A stretch of DNA of 45,171 nucleotides, taken from assembly GCA_026394695.1 (NCBI GenBank), contig JAPKXT010000211.1, forward strand, positions 1-45,171, written 5' to 3'. The notes beneath the pieces were generated by a model, which was given only the letters and a program-made list of their open reading frames with translations, was not told the origin of the DNA and ran no database searches. A program made the translations under genes and the position numbers. This DNA comes from Methanoregula sp. (lineage in GTDB: Archaea; Halobacteriota; Methanomicrobia; Methanomicrobiales; Methanospirillaceae). Positions 1-11,167 of this stretch are shown in pieces (position 1 is the first letter of the stretch; the number at the start of each line of letters is the position of its first letter).

Positions 1-3321
<3,321 letters not shown>

Positions 3322-3343
3322 AAACCGTATTACAAATCCCAAT

Positions 3344-3358
3344 CTTTTTTTCTTTTTA
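3344..3358 (+). terminator. T-rich terminator after gyrA
   Basis: Two oligo-T runs (TTTTTTT and TTTTT separated by C) begin about 25 bases after the gyrA stop, the usual archaeal termination signal. No strong hairpin precedes them. Confidence 0.5.
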
Positions 3359-3447
3359 ATTCATTTTATACAAGAAATGAGGAATCCATCTCGGAACAGG
3401 AATGATTTTTTATCCGGGGGGAGAAAAGATCGGTGTATGGTGCACTG

Positions 3448-3864
3448 ATGTTCCGGACAATTATCAGGGTTACTTCAAAATGCGAAGGGGATATTATCAA
3501 CATTACCCCGGAAATTAAAAAAGCTGTCCGCGACAGCAACGTACAAGAGGGGATCGTCCACCTCTTTGTACAGCATTCAACTGCGGCACTTACGACCATC
3601 GAATTCGAACCGGGAGTATTGACAGATCTTAAACGAGCACTCTCGGTACTTGCCCCGGATGATGCAGATTACGCCCACCACATCCGATGGAATGATGGAA
3701 ACGGGCGATCGCACGTAAAGGCGGCACTGGTGGGTCCTTCGATTACCGTACCGCTGGCCAATGGAGACCTGCTGTGCGGAACGTGGCAGCAGATAGTACT
3801 ACTGGAACTTGATGTGAATGCAGGACGCGAACGGACGATCATCTGCACGGTGATAGGAAATTAA
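3448..3864 (+). CDS. YjbQ/UPF0047 family protein
   Basis: Small single-domain protein of 138 residues in the YjbQ family (COG0432), for which a weak thiamine-phosphate synthase activity has been reported; the cellular role is unsettled. Family signatures are present: HSTAALTTIEFEPGV, then HHIRWNDGNGRSHVKAALVG with the conserved His residues, then LLCGTWQQIVLLELD and a basic RERTI tail. ATG 3448 gives the normal family N-terminus (MFRTIIRVTSK) and has GGTG at 3439-3442; an in-frame GTG at 3433, ten bases behind a GGGGGGAG run, is the alternative. It is monocistronic and convergent with the next gene. Confidence 0.9.
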   Translation: MFRTIIRVTSKCEGDIINITPEIKKAVRDSNVQEGIVHLFVQHSTAALTTIEFEPGVLTDLKRALSVLAPDDADYAHHIRWNDGNGRSHVKAALVGPSITVPLANGDLLCGTWQQIVLLELDVNAGRERTIICTVIGN

Positions 3865-3918
3865 TACATATTCACTGCCTTGTTATCATCACATCCCCTT
3901 TTGATTCAGCAGTTCTGG

Positions 3919-4176
3919 TTATTCTGTAAGCAGGAGATAGAGTGCAGCAGCTACAAAGAGATATCCAAAGATCCTCATCAGGACAAAGGTAACTGCTGGA
4001 AACAAGGCAGGATCGAATATCGCGTTCAGGTGCGATAACCCGAACATGCCAAACGCAATTCCAATAAACAGGGCACTGATGATATCACGTTTCCGGTACA
4101 CCAGATATCCCAGCAGCAGGATAACTGCACACAGTAAAAGATTTACCAGCTCTATGGGGTCAGGCACAAAAGTCAT
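3919..4176 (-). CDS. Small three-helix membrane protein
   Basis: 85 residues, almost entirely hydrophobic, with about three membrane spans (residues 9-26, 33-50 and 61-83) and a short RKRD loop after the first. I do not recognise a family. It is kept as a gene because it is a full-length hydrophobic frame facing away from its neighbours and because an archaeal TATA-like box at 4211-4219 on this strand predicts a start of transcription just before the ATG. Short multi-span proteins of this kind are common in Methanomicrobiales genomes. No function is proposed. Confidence 0.65.
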   Translation of the reverse strand: MTFVPDPIELVNLLLCAVILLLGYLVYRKRDIISALFIGIAFGMFGLSHLNAIFDPALFPAVTFVLMRIFGYLFVAAALYLLLTE

Positions 4177-4210
4177 AGTTTTACCACACGCTTTCTCTCT
4201 TGACAGGAAG

Positions 4211-4219
4211 GTTATTTAA
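4211..4219 (-). promoter_or_regulatory. TATA-like box for the small membrane protein
   Basis: On the minus strand TTTAAATA sits inside an AGGTT/AACCT inverted repeat. Transcription starting about 25 bases downstream, near 4188, would leave a leader of about a dozen bases before the ATG ending at 4176. The box is nearly symmetric and could also face the plus strand. Confidence 0.45.
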
Positions 4220-4337
4220 ACCTATCACACCGTTTTGCCCAAAATTACCCATGATCAAAATTCCGGAGCTTCGCTAAATCCATTTTTTGCATCAAGCCTT
4301 TGCACCAAACAATATCCCGCGGAGAGGTGACCAGAAA

Positions 4338-4439
4338 TTGCACCGGAAAAAAGACCCCGCAATCTACAGTAAAGAGGATTATACATTCGATCTGTATCAC
4401 CATCCCAGGAATTACATCAGGTCCTATGAGGTGAGGTGA
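4338..4439 (+). CDS. Candidate 33-residue small protein
   Basis: A TTG-started ORF of 33 codons not in any larger gene. GGAGAGGTGA at 4321-4330, a near-perfect Shine-Dalgarno, ends seven bases before TTG 4338. The product is charged and aromatic, with the segments KDPAIYSKEDYTF and LYHHPRNYIRSYEVR, and looks protein-like rather than random. No family is recognised. It sits alone in the 378-base gap 4177-4554 before the aldo/keto reductase. The rest of that gap holds the two TATA-like boxes and nothing else identifiable. It may be a real microprotein or the remnant of a longer gene. Confidence 0.4.
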   Translation: MHRKKDPAIYSKEDYTFDLYHHPRNYIRSYEVR

Positions 4440-4493
4440 AGAAACGTAAACAGGGTACCTACTCTTCTGTAAAAAAATAAGGAATAGGAAAAA

Positions 4494-4503
4494 AATTTAT
4501 ATT
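4494..4503 (+). promoter_or_regulatory. TATA-like box for the aldo/keto reductase
   Basis: AAATTTATAT lies about 55 bases before ATG 4555, preceded by a purine-rich BRE-like stretch (AGGAAAAA). A Shine-Dalgarno GAGGTG at 4542-4547 is seven bases before the ATG. Confidence 0.5.
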
Positions 4504-4554
4504 TCAGGTGCTTACCCCATTGACAATCAATTCAGAAAAACGAGGTGCCTTTTC

Positions 4555-5793
4555 ATGCTCTACCGGAAAGTTCCCAAAACCGGCGATCAACTCTCTATTC
4601 TCGGGTTTGGTTATATGCGACTGCCGACAAAAAAGGGCGGTGGGATAGATGAAGAACGTGCGATCCGGCAGCTGAGGCATGCTATCGATAATGGTGTCAA
4701 TTATGTAGATACAGCTCCTGCTTATCATCTCGGTAAAAGTGAAAAAGTGCTTGCCCGTGCACTTGCAGATGGCTACCGGGAAAAAGTCAGGATCGCAACA
4801 AAACTTCCCCCGTGGTCAGTCCATTCACGACAGGACATGAACCGTATTCTTGACTCACAACTCGCTACACTTCATACTGATCATATTGATTACTACCTGC
4901 TCCACAGCCTCTCGAAAGGTAACTGGGAGACGATGAAAACTCTTGGAGTCCTTGAATTCCTCACCACTGCAAAAAACGATGGCAGGATAAAAAGTGCGGG
5001 TTTCTCGTTCCATGGTGACACTGCAGGATTAAAAGAGATCGTTGACACGTACAACTGGGAATTCTGCCAGATCCAATATAATTATCTTGATGAGAACAAC
5101 CAGGTTGGTACTGAAGGCCTTGTCTATGCCGCAGGAAAAAATCTTGCGGTTATGATCATGGAACCGATCCGTGGCGGTAATCTTGCCGGGCCGGTTCCGG
5201 ACAAGATCCAAAAAATCTGGGATGAATCACCTGTCAGGAGATCACCTGCTGAATGGGCACTGCGCTGGGTATGGAACCATCCGGAAGTTACGGTAGTCCT
5301 TTCCGGGATGAACGACGAGACACATATTGATGAAAATCTTCGGATAGCAGATAAAGCGCTCCCCAATTCGATCTCCCCGGCAGAACTCGCGATTATTGCC
5401 CGGGTCCGTGATACCTACCAACAGCTGATGAAGGTCGGTTGCACAGGATGCGCGTATTGTATGCCATGCCCGGCGGGGGTTGATATTCCCGGTTGTTTTT
5501 CCCTTTACAACGCTCACCATCTTTTCCCCAATGACCGGAGTGCTAAATTCCATTACCTTGGGCGCCATGGCGGATTACTCTCCGGTGTTTCCTATGCCGG
5601 GCTGTGTAAAAACTGCGGCAAATGCGAAAAGATCTGCCCACAGCACCTGCCAATTCCTGTACGCCTCAGGGAAGTGTCAAAAGAGATGGAGGGATTGATG
5701 GGCATAACAGTCCCGCTCCTCAAAGGCGGACTCTGGTGTATGGATCAGCTCGGGTGCATCAGGCAGAAGTTATCCTCAGGGAAAAAACGTTAG
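4555..5793 (+). CDS. Aldo/keto reductase with C-terminal 4Fe-4S ferredoxin-like domain
   Basis: 412 residues. The N-terminal part (about 1-290) is an aldo/keto reductase TIM barrel with the catalytic tetrad Asp52, Tyr57, Lys83 and His117 visible (NYVDTAPAYHLG, ATKLPPW, DYYLLHSL), so it should reduce carbonyls with a nicotinamide. The C-terminal third carries two cysteine clusters, GCTGCAYCMPCPAGVDIPGC and CKNCGKCEKICPQ, arranged as for Fe-S clusters. This AKR-ferredoxin fusion (COG1453 type) is widespread in methanogens and anaerobes; its substrate is unknown. The start is supported by GAGGTG at 4542-4547. The cytoplasmic enzyme may exchange electrons between ferredoxin and NAD(P)H; that is inference. 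Confidence 0.93.
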   Translation: MLYRKVPKTGDQLSILGFGYMRLPTKKGGGIDEERAIRQLRHAIDNGVNYVDTAPAYHLGKSEKVLARALADGYREKVRIATKLPPWSVHSRQDMNRILDSQLATLHTDHIDYYLLHSLSKGNWETMKTLGVLEFLTTAKNDGRIKSAGFSFHGDTAGLKEIVDTYNWEFCQIQYNYLDENNQVGTEGLVYAAGKNLAVMIMEPIRGGNLAGPVPDKIQKIWDESPVRRSPAEWALRWVWNHPEVTVVLSGMNDETHIDENLRIADKALPNSISPAELAIIARVRDTYQQLMKVGCTGCAYCMPCPAGVDIPGCFSLYNAHHLFPNDRSAKFHYLGRHGGLLSGVSYAGLCKNCGKCEKICPQHLPIPVRLREVSKEMEGLMGITVPLLKGGLWCMDQLGCIRQKLSSGKKR

Positions 5794-5896
5794 AGGATCT
5801 CTTTGCGATAACTTATTAAAAAAAATTCAAAATTATTATTCAAACCTGTAATAGTGAAACTCAGGAAAAAAACACACAGGGGGAATTGGGAATTTA

Positions 5897-6838
5897 TTAT
5901 GCCTTGTTCCTTTTCGCTCCCGGAACCTTCGGGATCTCACGCATCGATTTATAGAGAAAGAGACCGACACAACCAAACGTGATCAAGGGCGAGACCCAGA
6001 ATGGGATGTGAATCCCGAAACTGTCCATGATCATAATAACACCGAGGAAAAAGATGGAGTACATTGCCCCATTTTTCAGATACCGGTATTTCCTGATAGT
6101 ATCAACATTACGCAAAGTCAGTTCCCTGACGACAAACGCCCCGATGCCATTACCGATAAGGATCAGGGGAACGGCCATAGTGAATGCAAATGCACCAATA
6201 ACCCCGTCGATAGAGAATGTTGCATCAATAACCTCGAGATAAAAGATCTTGCTGATATCTGACATACCGGACGAATGGAGCATCTTCTCTTCAGCTTGTT
6301 CTGCGTTCTGCCGGAACCCATGGACAATAAAAAATGCCGTGGAACCGACAACTGCACCAAATGCGATGAGTGGATTTTTATCCAGTGCAAACCAGACAAG
6401 CCCGGTAAGCAAAAGAGAAACTATGGCAAAAAACCAGACGCCTTTTGAAGCGATATAGCGTTCTCCTTTCAGGCCGAAATTTTTCCCCTCCAAAAACAGC
6501 CAGTGGAGGAAGAGGAAAAGAAGGAATGTACCCCCTCCCATCAGAAGTATGGGAGCAGAATGTTCAATTGCTGCAATTACAATCGGGTCGCTTGAGAATG
6601 TAGCGGTGAATGCCCCGAGAGGACTCAGCGAGGGTGTGGATAACCAGACAATCAGCCAGGGTAACAGCCCCCGGATTGCAAAGACTGCAAATAACAATCC
6701 CCAGATTAAAAACCATCGCTTTGCCCGTTCACTCATGGTTGAGAGCACTTCGGCATTAATGATGGCATTATCAATGCTGGTTATGGTTTCAAATAAAATA
6801 AGTCCTGCAATGATGAGGATAATGGAAAGGAGATCCAT
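5897..6838 (-). CDS. DUF475 / TerC-like integral membrane protein
   Basis: 313 residues with eight or nine hydrophobic spans. Two related acidic motifs in membrane segments, FETITSIDNAIINAEVL near the N-terminus and YLEVIDATFSIDGVIGAFAF after the middle, mark the DUF475/TerC group of the LysE superfamily, whose members are linked to metal-ion export or tellurite resistance. The paired Glu/Asp residues inside membrane helices are the expected ion-binding positions. It stands alone, convergent with the aldo/keto reductase. No Shine-Dalgarno precedes the ATG, so a near-leaderless transcript is possible. Membership is clear; the ion is not known. Confidence 0.9.
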   Translation of the reverse strand: MDLLSIILIIAGLILFETITSIDNAIINAEVLSTMSERAKRWFLIWGLLFAVFAIRGLLPWLIVWLSTPSLSPLGAFTATFSSDPIVIAAIEHSAPILLMGGGTFLLFLFLHWLFLEGKNFGLKGERYIASKGVWFFAIVSLLLTGLVWFALDKNPLIAFGAVVGSTAFFIVHGFRQNAEQAEEKMLHSSGMSDISKIFYLEVIDATFSIDGVIGAFAFTMAVPLILIGNGIGAFVVRELTLRNVDTIRKYRYLKNGAMYSIFFLGVIMIMDSFGIHIPFWVSPLITFGCVGLFLYKSMREIPKVPGAKRNKA

Positions 6839-7055
6839 AATTCAGGAGCATATTGGATCCTTTTGCGTAAAAAACAGATGGATGGCGGGAGATGAAATAT
6901 GAAACGATTTGCGAGACGTAATGAACCAAAAAAATCCATTGACAAACATTGATATCATCCCATAAATTTTTTCTAAACCCTCTTTTTGCCTGCAGCACTT
7001 TTATGTAACCCAAAAACTTCATAACGGGATGATCCTGTTTATCAGCAATTATGAC

Positions 7056-7066
7056 CGGTATATTTA
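7056..7066 (+). promoter_or_regulatory. TATA-like box for the first receiver-kinase
   Basis: TATATTTATTA preceded by CCGG lies about 35 bases before ATG 7096, predicting transcription from around 7085. Confidence 0.5.
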
Positions 7067-7095
7067 TTACTTAACTGGCGAAAGTAAACCCGTTA

Positions 7096-8163
7096 ATGTG
7101 TGATCTTCCGAAGTGTGTTACTGTGATAATGGTCCTTTATGTTGACAATAATCCGGCTCTCCTTGAATCGGGTAAGCGTTTTTTAGAGCGTGAAAAGGAG
7201 ATCCATGTTGATACCGCCTCCTCCGCAGGAGAAGCACTGGAACGGATGAAGATTGACTCGTTTGATGTGATTGTTGCTGACTATGACCTGCCGGAATCCG
7301 GTGGAGCACAGTTTCTCAGATTTGTCCGTGAAAAATACCCCGAACTCCCGTTTATAATTTTTACCAGTGCAAGCACAGAAACTATCGTCATTGAATCCCT
7401 TAATAACAGGGCCAATTATTATATTAAGAAGGGAACAAATCCTGAATCCCGGTTTGCCGAGCTTTTTGACAGCATAAAACTCTTATACAAGGCAGAAAGT
7501 GCACGTATTCTTGCCAGAAAGACCCTTACTATGTTTTCCGGTATGACACGGCATGATATCCTGAATCAGCTGATGATTGTCAGCGGCTCTCTGGAACTTG
7601 CAAGTGACGGGGTGCAGGAACCAGGATTGCTGCAGAATCTGACTCGTGCCCAGACAGCAACAAAAACTATTCAACAGCAGATTATCTTTTCACGCGAATA
7701 TGAAAATCTTGGTTCAGATGCTCCCTCATGGCAATCTGTATCAACCATCATTCGCCGGGCATTTTTAGAATTGCAGACCGATACAATCACCGTTGATATC
7801 CCAAAGGATAACATTGAGATCTTTGCAGACCCGGTCTTTGAAAAGGTTTTTTTCCACCTTTTTAATTATGCGAACAAATACAGGGAAACAGTAACCCGCA
7901 TCACCGTATCTTACCACCCGTCCGGAACAGGACTTATTATTACCCTATCTGATAACGGGACTGGAATATCCCCGCAGGAAAGATCTCATCTCTTTGAACG
8001 GAGACCGGGGAACGAAAAAACACCCGGGCTGTTTCTGGCAAAGAAGATCCTCGAAGTGACGGGTATGACCATACGGGAGACCGGTGAGGAAAAACAAGGG
8101 TCACGCTTTGAAATTATCGTTCCTAAAGAAGGGTTCCGGACCGGATCAACACTTCCCGCATGA
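7096..8163 (+). CDS. Receiver domain plus degenerate histidine-kinase protein
   Basis: 355 residues: an N-terminal receiver domain (about 10-125) joined directly to a HisKA-like segment with H-box GMTRHDILNQL (His153) and a C-terminal HATPase-like domain. In the receiver, phosphoacceptor Asp62 (ADYDLP) and the Lys near 111 are present, but the acidic pair is Asp-Asn (YVDNNP). The ATPase N-box reads FFHLFNYANKYR: both Asn positions of the next gene's FYNIVANAVEHG are His254 and Tyr258. The G2 motif GLGLFL has become TPGLFL, while DNGTGIS survives. Kinase activity is therefore doubtful; a phosphotransfer or binding role is possible. GTG 7123 or ATG 7129 would match the paralogue's N-terminus and are alternative starts. 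Confidence 0.88.
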   Translation: MCDLPKCVTVIMVLYVDNNPALLESGKRFLEREKEIHVDTASSAGEALERMKIDSFDVIVADYDLPESGGAQFLRFVREKYPELPFIIFTSASTETIVIESLNNRANYYIKKGTNPESRFAELFDSIKLLYKAESARILARKTLTMFSGMTRHDILNQLMIVSGSLELASDGVQEPGLLQNLTRAQTATKTIQQQIIFSREYENLGSDAPSWQSVSTIIRRAFLELQTDTITVDIPKDNIEIFADPVFEKVFFHLFNYANKYRETVTRITVSYHPSGTGLIITLSDNGTGISPQERSHLFERRPGNEKTPGLFLAKKILEVTGMTIRETGEEKQGSRFEIIVPKEGFRTGSTLPA

Positions 8164-8250
8164 GAAACTCTTACCCGATAAGAGACTGCGCTTTTTAAAT
8201 GAGATCTCTGAACAAAAATCTAAATCCTTACTGAAACAATAATAAAATTA

Positions 8251-10032
8251 ATGATTTCCCTCCTTTATGTGGATGACGAGCCCGACCTGCTCGATCTCTG
8301 CAAACTTTTTCTTGAGCGGGAAGGGGAATTCTCTGTTGCCACGGTGACTTCTGCAAAGAACGCACTGGGACTCATGACAGAGCGAACATTTGATGCCATC
8401 ATCTCCGATTACCAGATGCCGGTTATGGATGGCATCGAATTCCTCAAACAGGTAAGGAGGGATTTCAAAGATATCCCTTTCATCCTCTTCACGGGAAGGG
8501 GACGGGAAGAAGTTGTTATTGAAGCCATCAATAATGGTGCAGACTTTTACCTCCAGAAAGGTGGAGCTCCCCGTGCCCAGTTCAGCGAACTGAGTCACAA
8601 AATACGGCAGGCAATCCGAAGAAAACAGGCAGAGGAGGAACTTCGGATGATGAAAGCCACCGTCAGCAATGCTGCCGAGGGTATTCTCTGGATCAATCTT
8701 TCCGGTGGCATCACTTTTTTCAACGATACGATTTGTACAATGCTTGGCTATACACGGGAGGAATTTGTCTGTCTCACTATCAGTGATATCAACCCCCACT
8801 TTATTGAGAACCATTTAGGCCCTCTCTGGTCACGGATACGGGAGAGAAAATATCTTACTGTGCAGGATTCCACCCGGAAAAAAGACGGGTCGGTAATTCC
8901 TGTTGAAATCCTCCTTAATTTTATCGAATTTGGCCCTCATGCATACGTTTTTGCATTTGTACGGGACATTACCGATCGCAAACGGGCTGATGATGAGCTG
9001 AAATCGGCATATGAAAAAAACAAAGGTCTTATGAATTATGCAAATGATGCAATTTTTATCGCTGACGCTAAAACCGGGATGCTGCTGGATGCAAATAAAA
9101 AAGCTCAGGAATTAATTGGCAGGACGCTTGCAGAAATACAGAATATGCATGAATGTGAACTTCACCCAAAAGAGGAGGAAGAGAAATACCGGGCGTTTTT
9201 CAAAAAGCATGCCCTTGAAAAGAGGGGATTACAGGAAGAGACGATTATTGACCAGAAAGGGGACCATATCCCGGTAATTGTAAGCGCGACAATACTCGAC
9301 CTAGGTGGACGACAGTGCATGATGGGGATCTTCCACGATATATCAGATATCAAAAAAGCACATGATGCCCTGCAACTCGCCAATAAAAAGCTCAACCTAC
9401 TTGCCGAGATCACCCGTCACGATATCCGGAATAAACTTACGGTATTAGGCGGGTACCTTGAACTGTTCACGGATCACCCTCCCGAACCCCTGCACTCAAT
9501 GTACCTTACCAAGCTGAAATCTGCCGTACAGATGATTGCGGAAAATATTGATTTCACAAAACTCTACCAGGATCTCGGTGTTATTGCACCCGACTGGCAG
9601 AATGTGAGTGACACGTTCTTTAAGGCCTGCACCCACATTGACATTAAAAAAATACGGTTCGAATCCGATGCAGATGGAGTGGAGATATTTGCAGATCCCC
9701 TGCTGGAACGGGTATTTTACAACATTGTGGCGAATGCTGTAGAGCATGGTAACCGGGTATCGGTTGTCAGGCTCTCATCGTTTGAATCACCGGACGGTCT
9801 TTTTATCAGGATTGATGATGATGGCATCGGCATCCCGTCACACGACAAGGAAACAATTTTCCAGAGAGGATTTGGAAAGAATACCGGTCTTGGATTGTTT
9901 CTTTCCCGGGAGATCCTTTCGATTACAAATATTACCATAAAAGAATCGGGAGAATTCCAGCATGGTGCACGTTTTGAGATGTTTGTACCAAAAGGGGTAT
10001 ACCGGTTCTCCAGAACTGACAAGCATAAATAA
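8251..10032 (+). CDS. Receiver-PAS-PAS-histidine kinase
   Basis: 593 residues in the order receiver (1-120; acidic pair DDE, phosphoacceptor Asp53 in SDYQMP, Lys103), PAS (about 130-245), PAS (about 255-370), H-box EITRHDIRNKL with His390, then HATPase with N-box FYNIVANAVEHG, DDGIGIPS and GFGKNTGLGLFLS. All kinase motifs are intact. There are no membrane spans, so it senses in the cytoplasm. The layout, with a receiver in front of sensor and kinase, is typical of Methanomicrobiales. It lies 87 bases after a paralogue with a degraded ATPase, and the two could work as a pair. The signal and output partner are unknown; no DNA-binding domain is visible. Confidence 0.95.
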   Translation: MISLLYVDDEPDLLDLCKLFLEREGEFSVATVTSAKNALGLMTERTFDAIISDYQMPVMDGIEFLKQVRRDFKDIPFILFTGRGREEVVIEAINNGADFYLQKGGAPRAQFSELSHKIRQAIRRKQAEEELRMMKATVSNAAEGILWINLSGGITFFNDTICTMLGYTREEFVCLTISDINPHFIENHLGPLWSRIRERKYLTVQDSTRKKDGSVIPVEILLNFIEFGPHAYVFAFVRDITDRKRADDELKSAYEKNKGLMNYANDAIFIADAKTGMLLDANKKAQELIGRTLAEIQNMHECELHPKEEEEKYRAFFKKHALEKRGLQEETIIDQKGDHIPVIVSATILDLGGRQCMMGIFHDISDIKKAHDALQLANKKLNLLAEITRHDIRNKLTVLGGYLELFTDHPPEPLHSMYLTKLKSAVQMIAENIDFTKLYQDLGVIAPDWQNVSDTFFKACTHIDIKKIRFESDADGVEIFADPLLERVFYNIVANAVEHGNRVSVVRLSSFESPDGLFIRIDDDGIGIPSHDKETIFQRGFGKNTGLGLFLSREILSITNITIKESGEFQHGARFEMFVPKGVYRFSRTDKHK

Positions 10033-10432
10033 GATAATTTCTCACGGCCGGATAATTTTTTTGCCCTCAATCATTGTGTCAGTGATAGTATCATGACCCT
10101 GTGAATGCTGTAATACCCTGAATTTTTTTAACTAGCGCTTTCATATCATTCCTATGCCGGAAACCCGGAAAATATTCGCTTATTCCCCTATAATATGAGA
10201 CAATTAAAATTGTATCTCCATAATTTTCGGAATGCAAAAGGATTTTTGTTAAAAGCAATGTAATTTTTTATGTTTTCCCTCCTTACGGAATCTCAGTTCT
10301 TAGAAATGCAGGTGTCGTACTCAATCGGTTTTTATGATACGGAATCAGAACAGCATTTTCACAGATTTTTTGAATTTTTCATTCACTTTTTTTGAGGTTA
10401 AAATTGAAAAAAGTAATACAAAATAATTGCGT
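10033..10432. other. AT-rich gap without a recognisable gene
   Basis: 400 bases between the end of the kinase gene and the convergent UPF0147 gene. Several oligo-T runs are spread through it, and oligo-A/T near 10390-10425 probably terminates the UPF0147 transcript. I see no tRNA, repeat or coding frame of conviction. Confidence 0.6.
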
Positions 10433-10696
10433 TTAGTCGAGTGGGATTGTCTCCAGTTGCGATACAAGCTCCCAGATCCTGGTCCGGGCGTGAATCGGCA
10501 TGTTGGGATCATTGGAGATTTCATCTATCTTTGAAATTGCTTCCGCAGCGCGCAGTCCCATCGCTTTGGAATTGTTGATAAGCAGCGTCCGGGTCTCGTC
10601 TGCCACGCGCCGGATGTTTCGGGGTATCGAGCTGTCTTCCTGAATGCGCTGCAACATCAGGATACAGTTTTCTATAGTTTTTTCAGGGTTGGGCAT
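10433..10696 (-). CDS. UPF0147 family protein
   Basis: 87-residue helical protein of the archaeal UPF0147 family (COG1698), function unknown. The segments [12 protein letters not shown] and [18 protein letters not shown] are characteristic, and the length fits the family. The open frame runs on upstream for 128 codons, but ATG ending at 10696, with AGGAAG a few bases before it, matches the family start; the extension is mostly the shadow of the divergent zinc-protein gene. It is divergent from that gene across 78 bases that hold both promoters. Confidence 0.9.
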   Translation of the reverse strand: MPNPEKTIENCILMLQRIQEDSSIPRNIRRVADETRTLLINNSKAMGLRAAEAISKIDEISNDPNMPIHARTRIWELVSQLETIPLD

Positions 10697-10774
10697 GGTA
10701 TCTTCTTCCTGGTACCTGTAGTTAATACGTAGAACCGACATATATAGGTTAAATATCAAGTCGACGGTGATTGG

Positions 10775-11167
10775 ATGCCGGTACGTAAAGAAGATGAAAT
10801 TATGGCAGAATACCTCCTTAAAGGAGGTAAAATGCTCGAAAAGTCCTGCAAAACCTGCGGATGCCCACTCTTTGAAGTTAAAGGCAAAACACTCTGTGTT
10901 GTCTGTGTAGAACATGACAGCGCGGAAAAACCCGGCATTGCACCGGTTGCACCAGCAGCAGCACATCAAGAACATGATCATGAATGCAGCTGCAGTGAAC
11001 ACAACGACGAGACCAGTGAAGACGGAATGCTTGCCGATGAACTTGCATTGACCATTCTGTCCCTTTGCGAGCGTATACAAAATGAAAACGATCCGGACAA
11101 AGTGCTTACTCTTATGAATGCGGTGAAAGCAGGAATTGAATCTCTCCAGATCCTGTGTCAGTTATAA
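10775..11167 (+). CDS. SSSCA1/autoantigen p27-like zinc protein
   Basis: 130 residues. The N-terminal half is a short zinc-ribbon of the Sjogren/scleroderma autoantigen 1 family, seen as [19 protein letters not shown] followed by TLCVVC. A His/Cys-rich linker ([13 protein letters not shown]) follows, then a helical C-terminal part. The family is conserved in archaea but biochemically obscure. The ATG at 10775 has GGTGA at 10766-10770; ATG 10802 is an alternative. The last ten bases overlap the end of the convergent hef gene. The His-rich linker could bind additional metal; that is inference. Confidence 0.85.
   Translation: MPVRKEDEIMAEYLLKGGKMLEKSCKTCGCPLFEVKGKTLCVVCVEHDSAEKPGIAPVAPAAAHQEHDHECSCSEHNDETSEDGMLADELALTILSLCERIQNENDPDKVLTLMNAVKAGIESLQILCQL

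Noticed and set aside
10697-11080. N-terminal extension of the UPF0147 frame
   Set aside because: The extension lies antisense to the zinc-protein gene, and the family length fits the start at 10696.
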